Origin: an uncultured Bacteroidales bacterium
GTDB taxonomy: Bacteria; Bacteroidota; Bacteroidia; Bacteroidales; UBA932
Direction: 5' to 3'
DNA length: 64,000 nt
NCBI GenBank assembly: GCA_934725015.1
Contig: CAKVAS010000011.1
Coordinates: 23,696 to 87,695 of the forward strand
In this document: one piece after another, positions 42,696 through 51,902 of the stretch
Position numbering within the stretch: position 1 is the first letter of the stretch
Layout of the letters: each line of letters opens with the position of its first letter
Translations under genes and position numbers: made by a program
Notes under the pieces: model-generated
What the model was told of the DNA's origin: nothing
What the model saw: only the letters and a program-made list of their open reading frames with translations
Databases searched by the model: none

Positions 42696-43901
42696 ATGAA
42701 AAACCGTTTGTCGCGCCTTGTAGGCATTTCTTTTTCGATTTTCTGCCTTGCAGCCCTCTCTGCGAAGGCTTTTGACCCAAGTATGTCACCGAAGAAACCC
42801 TCGCTCGGAAAGATTCGAGTCGAGTGGGAGGATGCAAAACTTCTTGCAAAGGGCGGTTATGCCCGCGTGCATCGCCTGAACGACGGGAGGTATATGGCCG
42901 TTTATTCTCGCGGCGGGGACGGATGCTTCAAGTTCAGTCCGGACGGATGGGCCGGATGGTCGGAGCAGCGGCCGGCTATGGTTCACGGAGACTATGAGTC
43001 GGCGGTTCCGGTCATGGTTTCCAACGCCGAGTTCGCGCAGCTAAGCGGAAGCAATCCTCATCATCCCGGTCGAATAATCTATGCCGGCAACATCCGTCCG
43101 CTTGAAAACAGGAGCTCGCGTACTCCATTCACGATTGCGATAGTCACCTCTGACGACGCCGGAAAGACATGGAGCGGAATCCGCGATGTCTATAAGTCCA
43201 AGACCTGGGACAAGGACGTGCTGCGCGGGTGCTATGAGCCGTGCGTGCTCGAACTTCCGGACGGGACCGTGCAGATTTACTTCGCCGACGAGACACCGTA
43301 TTATGAGAGGCGCCTGCCCTACCAGAACATCTCCGTCATCGAGTCCAAGGACGGCGGCGACACATGGGGACCCGCCCGCATCGTGTGCTACAACGAGAAA
43401 TTCCGCGACGGGATGCCTGTGGCGATGATTTGCGGCGATTGGATTTATGTCGCCATTGAGGCGAACGGGCAGAATGTGAAGTTTCATCCGCAGATTGTGT
43501 GCACGAAAATCTCCGACAATTGGAAGACTCCGGTCTATGGCTCCTCTGTTAACCGTTTCGATCCGTTCCGTACTTCGATGGAGAGCGCATACATCTATGC
43601 CGGTGCGCCTTATATAATAAAGACTGACAACTATTTCGTGATATGCTACCAGTCGTCCGAAGGGGCGCTGGAGCCGACGACTAAAAATTCCGTGATGGAG
43701 ATGGCGGTTTGCAGGATTGATGAGATGAAGGGACATGAGTTCCTGACCATGAGGGAGCGCATCCGTCCGTTCGACATTGACCAGACACGCGACAACGGTC
43801 TGTGGAACTCCCTCTGCGACCTCGGAAACGACACCATTCTCGCTGTCACGCAGCTGAGCGGAAACATATATATAAGGAAGGGAAAGATTGTAACTGAATG
43901 A
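42696..43901 (+). CDS. Sialidase-fold glycoside hydrolase (BNR/Asp-box), secreted
   Basis: A 401-residue protein with a signal peptide (LVGISFSIFCLAALSAKAF) and a six-bladed propeller. Asp-box-like motifs SDDAGKTW and SKDGGDTWG are seen. RVHRLNDGRYMAVY near the start resembles the Arg-bearing blade of sialidase-like enzymes. YEPCVLELPDGTVQIYFADE is a strongly conserved stretch shared with the next gene. Specificity is uncertain (sialic acid, arabinan and others share this fold). It opens the glycan locus. Confidence 0.75.
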   Translation: MKNRLSRLVGISFSIFCLAALSAKAFDPSMSPKKPSLGKIRVEWEDAKLLAKGGYARVHRLNDGRYMAVYSRGGDGCFKFSPDGWAGWSEQRPAMVHGDYESAVPVMVSNAEFAQLSGSNPHHPGRIIYAGNIRPLENRSSRTPFTIAIVTSDDAGKTWSGIRDVYKSKTWDKDVLRGCYEPCVLELPDGTVQIYFADETPYYERRLPYQNISVIESKDGGDTWGPARIVCYNEKFRDGMPVAMICGDWIYVAIEANGQNVKFHPQIVCTKISDNWKTPVYGSSVNRFDPFRTSMESAYIYAGAPYIIKTDNYFVICYQSSEGALEPTTKNSVMEMAVCRIDEMKGHEFLTMRERIRPFDIDQTRDNGLWNSLCDLGNDTILAVTQLSGNIYIRKGKIVTE

Positions 43902-43914
43902 TGTTCCGTCATTT

Positions 43915-44110
43915 CGACGGAGCGAAGAATGATGTGTTGTCATTTCGACGGCGCGAAGAATGACGTGTTGTCATTTCGACGGCGCGAAGCAGACGGAGAA
44001 ATCTTTTTTCGGGAGGGGTGGCGCAAAGATTTCTCACTTCGTTCGAAATGACAGATGAGTGTTCGAAATGACAATGAATGTTCGAAATGACAAATGAGTG
44101 CTCGAAATGG
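43915..44110. repeat. Intergenic inverted-repeat array 1
   Basis: TGTCATTTCGAC with GCGAAG occurs three times, followed by its inverse (TTCGTTCGAAATGACA) and then three shorter TTCGAAATGAC-like units. It can form a long hairpin and could act as a bidirectional terminator between the two glycosidase genes. A 29-bp core at 44025-44053 recurs at 46367-46395 and 56757-56785. Confidence 0.8.
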
Positions 44111-44197
44111 TAACAATAACATGGCGTGTTTATATGATATAAAAAAGTTTTATATGATATAAAACGGGAAATAGACTATAAGTAAAAATGCAATAAT

Positions 44198-46219
44198 ATG
44201 AAAAACGGAATAACCTCAATATTTGCGATGATGACGGCTGCAATGGCGGTAGCAGCCTGCTCCGGAGAGCTTCAGCCAGGCAGTCAGCCTGAACCGGAAC
44301 CTGAAATAAAGACCGTCTTTACGGCATCGGTCGTCAGCGCTGAGACAAAGACTGCCCTCGGAGAAAAGGCTGACGGAAAATATCCTGTGCTATGGTCCGA
44401 GGGCGACCGCATATCGGTAAATGGCGTCGTTTCGGAGGCTCTGACTGCCGAGGAGGCGGGGCAGAACAAGGCAGACTTTACAGTAAATGGCGAAATGCCG
44501 GCAGCGCCTTACACTGCAATATATCCGTCTTCGGCGCGGGTGTCTGAAAACTCAGTGAAGTTCGTGTCAGCCCAGACACCTGCCGAGGCCGGTTTTGATC
44601 CGAACGCGGCAATCATGGCCGTGCAAAGTTCCGGCGAACAGCTTGATTTTCATCATCTTGCTGCCTATCTGCGGATTACGGTGGCTTATCCGGCGAATTG
44701 CACCCGCCGCGCTACCAAGGCCGTGCTCTGCGGAAATGGCTCGGAGGATGTCGCGGGGGAGTTCGGCATCAGCTTCGACGAAGGCGGTGCACCTGTGCTC
44801 GGAACTGTCAATGGAACCGGAGAGAAGAGCATAACTGTCACGGCATCAGAGGATGCCGGAGCGACGGGCACTGCCGGACTGACGAATTTCTGCATCGCCA
44901 TACCTGCGCAGACCTTTGCAAAAGGTTTCAAAATCGAGTTCTCAGATGCCAAGGGAGTTTTCCTCAAGGCCGAGACCTCATCGAGTGTAGAATTGAAGCA
45001 GGGCGTGATTCTGAAAGCCCCGGAGCTGACCTTCACCGCGCTTGACAACACTACCTCCGACCTTGAAGAGGTAGAGGAGGGGCAGTTCAGGATTGTATGG
45101 GACACGCCGGTTGCGATTGATGCAGATGGGGGCACTTATGTGCGTGTTCATCGGCTGAATGACGGTCGTCTGATGGCAACTTATACATCTGGCAATGCAG
45201 GTCAGAGTCGTTTCAGCAGTAACAACGGCAGTACTTGGACTGAAAAGACAACCATTCTTCCTGCATATAAGGAAAATGAACTGACATACCGTATGGATAA
45301 TATCGAATTCGCGCAACTGAGTTCGTCAAATCCATATAAGCCGGGGCGAATAATATATGCGGTAAATGAACGTGGCTTTTATAAGGAAGGAACAAACACT
45401 ATTTTCAAGACTCCATATCATATCTCAGTTTGCACCTCGGATGATAATGGCATAAGCAGAAGTGAACTCACGCGCATCCATACATCTGCGACTTCTGTCG
45501 GATGTTATGAACCGTTTATTCTTGAGTTTCCGGATGGAACCGTCCAGATTTATTTTGCGGATGAGATGGCGACAAGTGGTATTCCGTATCAGAAAATACG
45601 GGTAATCGAGTCAAAGGACGGCGGTGAAACGTGGGGCAATCTTCGTGATGTGTGCTATACTGAGATGCGCCGGGATGGTATGCCGACGGCAATGCTGTAT
45701 AATGACAATATTTATCTCGCCATTGAGCATTATGCCGCCGACGGTGAACAACTTCATCCGCAGGTCGTCTATAATCCGATTTCAGAAAACTGGGCGAATA
45801 CGGTTTATGCCTCTTCTCCATATCGTTTCGACCCGTTCGAGACTTCGCTTGCAAGTTCGACGATATATAATGGCGCTCCATACATAGCGCAGACTGACAA
45901 TTATTTTGTCATTGCTTATCAGACAGTGGATGAAAGCAAGTATAATAATGAAGAAATCGCGAAAAAACATCGGCGTATGGAGGTACAAATATGTCCTAAA
46001 TCAGAGATGGCTGAGGCGAAATTTGAGGGAAGGATGCGTGCGAAGACTCGGATTCCTGAAGGGGACGGTGTGACGACCGGCATAAACTGGCCGGCTATCT
46101 GTCCGCTTGGAGGTGACGAGTTCCTCGCCCTCTATGAACTGCATGATATAAAGACGGGGAAACTTCAGGTGAATGCTGTCCGCGGCCGCATAACCACAAG
46201 TACGCCGGAATTCAAATGA
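44198..46219 (+). CDS. Fimbrillin-like domain fused to sialidase-fold hydrolase, lipoprotein
   Basis: A 673-residue lipoprotein (lipobox AVAAC). Residues about 35-285 form a fimbrillin/Mfa-like domain: AETKTALGEKADGKYPVLWS, EGDRISVNG, then PYTAIYPSSARV. Residues about 295-673 repeat the hydrolase of the previous gene: YVRVHRLNDGRLMATY, YEPFILEFPDGTVQIYFADE, SKDGGETWG, GINWPAICPLGGDEFLALYEL. Surface anchoring plus a sugar hydrolase suggests first-step glycan attack outside the cell. The hydrolase half is more AT-rich than the N-terminal half. Confidence 0.75.
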   Translation: MKNGITSIFAMMTAAMAVAACSGELQPGSQPEPEPEIKTVFTASVVSAETKTALGEKADGKYPVLWSEGDRISVNGVVSEALTAEEAGQNKADFTVNGEMPAAPYTAIYPSSARVSENSVKFVSAQTPAEAGFDPNAAIMAVQSSGEQLDFHHLAAYLRITVAYPANCTRRATKAVLCGNGSEDVAGEFGISFDEGGAPVLGTVNGTGEKSITVTASEDAGATGTAGLTNFCIAIPAQTFAKGFKIEFSDAKGVFLKAETSSSVELKQGVILKAPELTFTALDNTTSDLEEVEEGQFRIVWDTPVAIDADGGTYVRVHRLNDGRLMATYTSGNAGQSRFSSNNGSTWTEKTTILPAYKENELTYRMDNIEFAQLSSSNPYKPGRIIYAVNERGFYKEGTNTIFKTPYHISVCTSDDNGISRSELTRIHTSATSVGCYEPFILEFPDGTVQIYFADEMATSGIPYQKIRVIESKDGGETWGNLRDVCYTEMRRDGMPTAMLYNDNIYLAIEHYAADGEQLHPQVVYNPISENWANTVYASSPYRFDPFETSLASSTIYNGAPYIAQTDNYFVIAYQTVDESKYNNEEIAKKHRRMEVQICPKSEMAEAKFEGRMRAKTRIPEGDGVTTGINWPAICPLGGDEFLALYELHDIKTGKLQVNAVRGRITTSTPEFK

Positions 46220-46229
46220 CATCTGTCCG

Positions 46230-46525
46230 GTCTTCAAGCGGGATGTTCTGTCATTTTTGAGTGGGATGTGCTGTCATTTCTGAGTGGGATGTTTCTGTCA
46301 TTCCGAGTGAAATACGCTGTCATTCCGAGTGAAACGAGGAATCTTTATCGCTTGGGATTGTTGCACAAAGATCTCTCACTTCGTTCGAGATGACAGCGGA
46401 AAATCGAGATGACAGCGGAAAATCGAGATGACAGTGGAAAAATCGAGATGACAGTGGAAAAACCGAGAAGGCAGTGGAAAACCGAGAAGGCAGTGTAAAA
46501 TCGAGATGACAGTGGAAGAAGGCAG
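46230..46525. repeat. Intergenic inverted-repeat array 2
   Basis: TGTCATTCCGAGTGAAA-type units on the left and TCGAGATGACAG-type units on the right, about six of the latter at 17-21 bp intervals with drift. They flank the 29-bp core at 46367-46395. The array separates glycosidase 2 from the regulator. No gene is seen in it. Confidence 0.8.
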
Positions 46526-46595
46526 TTTTGGGGCATCGTGGAATGCAACATTAGAATGATAGATGTGAAATATTAGAGAATACGGATAATAATAG

Positions 46596-49439
46596 ATGAA
46601 GATAAAGACCTTCATAAAAACCATCGCGGCGGCACTGCTGCTGTCCCTCACGCTGCCGGAAACGGCTCAGGGGGGGGCAGGGCATTACAAGTTCACCCAT
46701 CTGACCACTGCGAGCAGCGGCCTGTCCTACGACGGTGTGAGCCGCATCATGCAGGACTCGCGGGGCTTCATCTGGATTGGCACCTACCACGGGCTGAACC
46801 GCTATGACGGGCGGCGCTTCGACGTCTTCACGGCCGACGACCTCGGGCTCACCACCGACTACATCAACTGCTTCGCCGAGGACCGCGACGGGAACATCTG
46901 GGTCGGAACCGACAACGGCGTGAGCTGCTACAATTATGTCCTCGACCGCTTTGAGCCCCTCACCCGCGCGAGCGACAGCGGGGAGACCATCCGCAACAAG
47001 GTGACATTCATCACCTTCGACGGTGACCGGCAGATATGGATGCTCGTGAACGACCAGGGCGTTTTTGCATACGACACGAAATATTCCCACCTCCACCACA
47101 TAAGCTACGACACGCTCGGGGTCTCCGGATTCCGGAAGATGCTTGTCTCCAAGCACAGCGGCGTGTGGCTCTCACGCTACCATTCGGCTCTTTACCACTC
47201 TCCTTCGGGGCTTAGGGACAGCGGGGTCATTGAGCCTTTCCCGGACGGAGGATGGTTCGACGGCGATGAAATCGAAGGGATATACGAGGGCGCCGACGGA
47301 CAGGTCTATGTGGCGAGCACGCTTCGGGGAATCAGCGAGATAGATCCTGTGTCCGGCTCCATGCGCTGCCTTTTCCGCCTTCCTGAGGGGGCCGTTCTCC
47401 TGGACAGCTTCTTCGAGAGGCAGAGATGGCTCTGGCTCACGACGACCGACGGCGTGTGGAGATACGACCTCATGGGAACCGGCGTGCGGAGAATCGAGCG
47501 GGATGCCTCGGACAGGTTCTCCCTTTCGGGAAGCTATGTGACCTGCGCATTCGTGGATGACGGCGGCGGCGTGTGGCTCGGCACCAAGGACGGCGGGGTC
47601 AACTGGTCCGGACTGGCGCAGACCAACTTCCGCAAGCACTACACTGCTTCCGGTGCCTCGCTTGAAGGCTGCATTGTGAGCGGCTTCGCCGAGGAATCCC
47701 CGTCGAGGGTCTGGGTCTCTACCGAGCAGTCCGGACTTCTTCTTTGGAATCCCGAAACCTCCGAGGTAGAGCGTGTCTCAACTCCCGGCATTCCCGCGAC
47801 GGTCTGCTCCCCGTGCATTGACGGCCACTACCTCTGGTTCGGCTCGCTGCACGGTCTCTACAGGCTTGACACTCGGACCAAGTCACTGAAATCCTACGGC
47901 GTGCTCCGGAAAAAGAGCGGACGCAGCGACCCCAAGGTCTATCTTGTGCACAGGACATCGAACGGCGACATCTATGCCGGGACGACCCTCGGACTTTCAA
48001 AATATGACAGGGAAAACGACCGTTTCGTGGATACGGGAATATTCGAGGGCGTGTTCCTCACCTCGATGGACGAAGACGCGAAGGGTAATCTGTGGCTCTC
48101 GTCATTCGCGTCGGGAATATACCGTTGGAATCCGGCGAACGGAGAAATCCTCCATCTTTCGCATGACGACGGGCTTCCGGACAACAAGGTGGCGTCCGTT
48201 CATGTCGATGCCGGCGGTCGTGTCTGGGCGATAGGGTTCAGCCACGGTTTTTCCGAATATATTCCCGAAACCGGCAGATTCTCGACCTGCGACAGCTCGA
48301 ACTTTCCATCCCTCCCGACCGACGTGTTCTTCCGCTGCGTCGAGGACAGGAGCGGCTGCCTGTGGCTTGCCTCCGACTCCGGTCTTGTCCAGTTCAACCC
48401 GGAAACCTCCGGCCTGCGTCTCTACACGGAAATCGAGGGGCTTCTTGACACCAAGCTCACCAACAGCGCCCTGCGGCTCTCGTCCGGCGAGCTCTGCTTC
48501 GGCTCCGACAACGGGTTCATCAGCTTCTCTCCCAAGAGGCTGCGCACCGGCGGGCATCCGGACATCATCATCTCGCGCCTTCATGTCGGCGATGCGGCCG
48601 TCACGACCGACGACAACCTCGACCTGCTGGACGACATAAGGCTCGACCATGACCAGAACTCATTCGGCTTCGACTTTTCCGTTCCGGATATGTCCGCGGC
48701 GTCGTCATCGTGGCTCCAGTGCCGTCTGAAGGGATATGACAGCCAGTGGAGGGACATATCCGTGTCGCGCTCCGCCTTCTGGTACAATGTCCCGTCGGGC
48801 ACATACACCCTCGAACTGCGCTCATCGACCTCGTCGTCCGAATGGCACGGCGCTCATGTCCCGCTGAAGATAATCATCCGTCCGCCGTTCTGGGCATCCC
48901 CGTGGGGCATCGCGCTGATTATCCTCTTCGCGCTCATGATTGCCGCCGGCGTTTTTGTCGCGGTGTGGTGGAACGTCGAGCGCAAGAGCCGCCAGATGGA
49001 GATGGACTACCGCCGCTCGAAGGAGGAAGAGGTATTCCGGGAGAAGATAAACACCGTCTCGCAGATTGTGGGGCTGCCGAAGAAGGACCAGGATTTCCTT
49101 GCCGAGTTTGACGGCATAGTCCGCGAGAATCTTTCCAACGCGTTGCTTTCCAATGAGATAATCGCCGAGAAGATGGCCGTCAGCCCTTCAACGCTCGTGC
49201 GCCGCATCCGCCGCCTGCTTGACACTTCTCCGAACAACTATGTACGCAATCTTCGTCTTGTCGTGGCGGCCGAGATGCTGCGCGAGCCTCATGGGAACAA
49301 CATTTCGGAGATATGCTACGCGGTCGGATTCTCGAATGTCTCCTACTTCGCCAAGTGCTTCAGGGAAATGTACGGAAAGACGCCGACCGTCTTTGCGGAG
49401 GAAATGAGGGGAAAGGAAAATGCCCCGGCGGAACCATGA
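46596..49439 (+). CDS. Membrane-spanning sensor/AraC regulator (propeller-YYY-TM-HTH, no kinase)
   Basis: A 947-residue regulator. A signal peptide is followed by a two-component-type propeller (about 35-640) of repeats such as GFIWIGTYHGLNRYDG and GNIWVGTDNGVS, and a Y_Y_Y-like domain (about 685-757). One transmembrane helix (WGIALIILFALMIAAGVFVAVWW) and a short coiled linker lead to an AraC HTH (about 850-933; SPSTLVRRIRRLL, then ISEICYAVGFSNVSYFAKCFREMYG). Hybrid two-component systems have the same sensor but with HisKA, HATPase and receiver domains before the AraC part; all are missing here. It probably senses an oligosaccharide in the periplasm and controls the neighbouring susC/susD operon directly. 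Confidence 0.88.
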   Translation: MKIKTFIKTIAAALLLSLTLPETAQGGAGHYKFTHLTTASSGLSYDGVSRIMQDSRGFIWIGTYHGLNRYDGRRFDVFTADDLGLTTDYINCFAEDRDGNIWVGTDNGVSCYNYVLDRFEPLTRASDSGETIRNKVTFITFDGDRQIWMLVNDQGVFAYDTKYSHLHHISYDTLGVSGFRKMLVSKHSGVWLSRYHSALYHSPSGLRDSGVIEPFPDGGWFDGDEIEGIYEGADGQVYVASTLRGISEIDPVSGSMRCLFRLPEGAVLLDSFFERQRWLWLTTTDGVWRYDLMGTGVRRIERDASDRFSLSGSYVTCAFVDDGGGVWLGTKDGGVNWSGLAQTNFRKHYTASGASLEGCIVSGFAEESPSRVWVSTEQSGLLLWNPETSEVERVSTPGIPATVCSPCIDGHYLWFGSLHGLYRLDTRTKSLKSYGVLRKKSGRSDPKVYLVHRTSNGDIYAGTTLGLSKYDRENDRFVDTGIFEGVFLTSMDEDAKGNLWLSSFASGIYRWNPANGEILHLSHDDGLPDNKVASVHVDAGGRVWAIGFSHGFSEYIPETGRFSTCDSSNFPSLPTDVFFRCVEDRSGCLWLASDSGLVQFNPETSGLRLYTEIEGLLDTKLTNSALRLSSGELCFGSDNGFISFSPKRLRTGGHPDIIISRLHVGDAAVTTDDNLDLLDDIRLDHDQNSFGFDFSVPDMSAASSSWLQCRLKGYDSQWRDISVSRSAFWYNVPSGTYTLELRSSTSSSEWHGAHVPLKIIIRPPFWASPWGIALIILFALMIAAGVFVAVWWNVERKSRQMEMDYRRSKEEEVFREKINTVSQIVGLPKKDQDFLAEFDGIVRENLSNALLSNEIIAEKMAVSPSTLVRRIRRLLDTSPNNYVRNLRLVVAAEMLREPHGNNISEICYAVGFSNVSYFAKCFREMYGKTPTVFAEEMRGKENAPAEP

Positions 49440-49545
49440 TGCGGATGGAGGATATAAATGTGGAGTCATGATGGTGATGGAGAATATAAATGTGGAGCCA
49501 TGATGATGGAGAGTATAAGATGATGGAGAATATAAATTGAGCGCA
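49440..49545 (+). repeat. Short tandem repeats upstream of the lipoprotein gene
   Basis: Imperfect units built from ATGGAGAATATAAATGTGG recur about four times between the regulator stop and the next gene. No hairpin is evident; they may be a source of length variation. Confidence 0.6.
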
Positions 49546-49588
49546 ATCATAAAGATAGTAATACAGATAAACTGATAATCAATTGAAT

Positions 49589-51838
49589 ATGAAAAACAAA
49601 CTTTCATCTGTCCTTGCAGCCGCAGCCGTGCATACACTTGCCGTTGCTGCCATTCTTGCGGCTGCTTCCGGCTGTGAAAAGCCGGCGAACAGCGAAGAAC
49701 CGGCTCCCGGACCGGCGCCGGAAAAGTCTGTCAGCCTCAGCCTCGGCAGCGGGACTTTAACCAAGACCGTTCTCGGTGAACCTGACGGTTCGGTCTATCC
49801 GGTCTATTGGTGCGAGGGCGACCGCATAGCCGTGAACGGGCAGCGCTCCGAGCCTCTTCACGGGGTGGGGGCCAAGGCCACTGACGCGACGTTCAGCGTG
49901 TCCGGAGTCAGCGCCCCTTACGGCGTGGTTTATCCGAGCTGGATTTGTGGCTCGATGGACGGCAATTCTGCCGAAATCACACTTCAGACAGTCCAGAAAT
50001 GGACTCCCGGCTCGTTCGGCAACGGTTCCGCCGTGCTGTACGGACAGTCCGGGGAGACGAATTTCACTTTGAAAAACCTTTGCGGAGTGGTGCGGATTCC
50101 TGTGGATTTCGGGAAATATGAGATTACCGACATCACGCTCACGAGCCTCGGGACACCACTTGCCGGGAAATTCAGCCTGAACCTCGCGGACGGGAAACTG
50201 ACTGCTGTTGAGGCCGGGCAGGACATCTCTCTCTCCATTCCTGAAGGCGGTTTTGCGGCTGGTTCGGGTGCTGGTTCAGATGCCGACTCGGCTGATGGCT
50301 CAGGCGATGGTTCCGGCGCTGGCGAAGCGGATGGAGTCTCAGTGGCCGTCGAGCTGAATTTCTGCGTGCCTGCGGGAGAATATGCAGAGGGCTTCAACCT
50401 CACGATTACCGAAAAATACGGCCGCAAGATGGTCATCGAGATGCGCGAGAACACCGCCGTGCACTCCGGGGTCATAGTCGGATGGGCGGAGCAGACCTTC
50501 GTACCGAGCGGTGCGCTGATAATCACCGATCCTGAATCTTGGAACAGCTTCGCTGCCGCCGTGAACGCCGGGGACTATTCTTTGTGGAAAGCCCCCGAGA
50601 GCGGTGAGGTATCAATCGTGGCGAACGTCACTTCCGCAGACGAACTTACTCAGATTCAAAGTTGGGACGGAGTGCTGAACGGTGGCGGATATATCATTAC
50701 CCGCAACTCGCTCACAAAGCCGCTCATAAAGAGCATCACGGAGACTGGCGTCGTGAAGAACCTCAGGCTTGGCGGACTGCGCACCGAAAAGAGCGCCAAC
50801 TCCTGCGCGTCTCTTGCCGCGACTAATCTCGGAACAGTCGAGAACTGTGAGAACAGGGCAGCGCTGACCGCAACCGTCGATGCCAACTTCACTTTCTGCG
50901 GCCTTGTCGAGGCTAACGGAGGGGTGATGAGAGACTGCGTGAACAGCGCCGACTTCGAGATAAATCTGCCGTTTTCTGCAAATCATGAATTTATGGGTGG
51001 CGGAATCGCTTTTCGCCCGGATGCAAAAGGCGCTGACGGCACGACAAAACTCGGAACATTCGAGGGCTGCCGCAACACCGGAAATATAACCGTGAAGAAA
51101 GAGGCAACGAAACCTTCTGACCTTTTCAAATGTGCGGTGGGCGGCATACTTGCTTCCGCATACGGCGGAACAGCCGAGTCATTCGTGACATTGAAGAATT
51201 GCGCGAATGAGGGAAACATCACGCTTTGGGAGAATGCCTACAAGAACAGCGGAACTCAGGGCGCCTACTCGATTGGCGGTGTTGTGGGCAGAATTGCACC
51301 TCTTTCCGGAAATGCGTCTTGCAGCTATGTTAATCCGACTCCGGGTGCCACAGCAGGTTTCTATGCTGAAATATTAGGCTGCTCCAACTCGGGAACAATC
51401 GATGTGTGCAGTTCCATCGACAGCGGCGCTTCTTCGGGAATGTCAGGAGCGAGACAATGCTATGTCGGAGGCATTGCCGGAATTGTTGTAGGACTTTCTG
51501 CCAATCCGGCCAAGATTGACGGCTGCACCAACAGCGGAAGGATTCTCGCCGGCGGAACACTCAAGCCATGCTCGCTTGTGGGCGGAATACTCGGCGGAAC
51601 TGCCTTCTCCGCCATCTCCTCATGCACTAACAGCGGCTCATTCGGCCTGACCGCCAACACTCTGGCAAAGACGCAGGCTCAGATTGGCGCTGTCGGGGGC
51701 ATCGTGGGGCATATCCTTAAAGTCTCTCCTGCCACAGCAATAAAGGGCTGCACCTCCACAGCCGCTCTTCCAAAGGAGGCAGTTGCCGGATGCTCCGGAG
51801 AAATCTACGCCACCGGAAGCAAGCCGACCATCGAATGA
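49589..51838 (+). CDS. Surface lipoprotein: fimbrillin-like domain plus GLUG-like beta-helix repeats
   Basis: A 749-residue lipoprotein (lipobox LAAASGC). Residues about 55-300 are the fimbrillin-like domain (LTKTVLGEPDGSVYPVYWCE, GDRIAVNGQRSE, then APYGVVYPSWI), with a Gly/Ser/Asp-rich loop at about 222-250. Residues about 350-740 are GLUG-like repeats (VGGIAGIVVG, NSGRI, GGILGG) that should fold as a beta-helix. The same combination occurs at 59417. Surface adhesion or glycan binding is likely. ATG at 49589 follows a TTG two codons before. Confidence 0.7.
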   Translation: MKNKLSSVLAAAAVHTLAVAAILAAASGCEKPANSEEPAPGPAPEKSVSLSLGSGTLTKTVLGEPDGSVYPVYWCEGDRIAVNGQRSEPLHGVGAKATDATFSVSGVSAPYGVVYPSWICGSMDGNSAEITLQTVQKWTPGSFGNGSAVLYGQSGETNFTLKNLCGVVRIPVDFGKYEITDITLTSLGTPLAGKFSLNLADGKLTAVEAGQDISLSIPEGGFAAGSGAGSDADSADGSGDGSGAGEADGVSVAVELNFCVPAGEYAEGFNLTITEKYGRKMVIEMRENTAVHSGVIVGWAEQTFVPSGALIITDPESWNSFAAAVNAGDYSLWKAPESGEVSIVANVTSADELTQIQSWDGVLNGGGYIITRNSLTKPLIKSITETGVVKNLRLGGLRTEKSANSCASLAATNLGTVENCENRAALTATVDANFTFCGLVEANGGVMRDCVNSADFEINLPFSANHEFMGGGIAFRPDAKGADGTTKLGTFEGCRNTGNITVKKEATKPSDLFKCAVGGILASAYGGTAESFVTLKNCANEGNITLWENAYKNSGTQGAYSIGGVVGRIAPLSGNASCSYVNPTPGATAGFYAEILGCSNSGTIDVCSSIDSGASSGMSGARQCYVGGIAGIVVGLSANPAKIDGCTNSGRILAGGTLKPCSLVGGILGGTAFSAISSCTNSGSFGLTANTLAKTQAQIGAVGGIVGHILKVSPATAIKGCTSTAALPKEAVAGCSGEIYATGSKPTIE

Positions 51839-51902
51839 CAGGAAGATTCCCCTTCCCCCCCAAAAAAAGGAACGATAAAAGTTTTCAATGAAACAAGAAT
51901 AT

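Noticed and set aside
46390..46510. Regularly spaced TCGAGATGACAG units resembling a CRISPR array
   Set aside because: Units are short, drift in sequence and have no spacer-like unique sequence of constant length; no cas genes are present. They belong to the inverted-repeat array.
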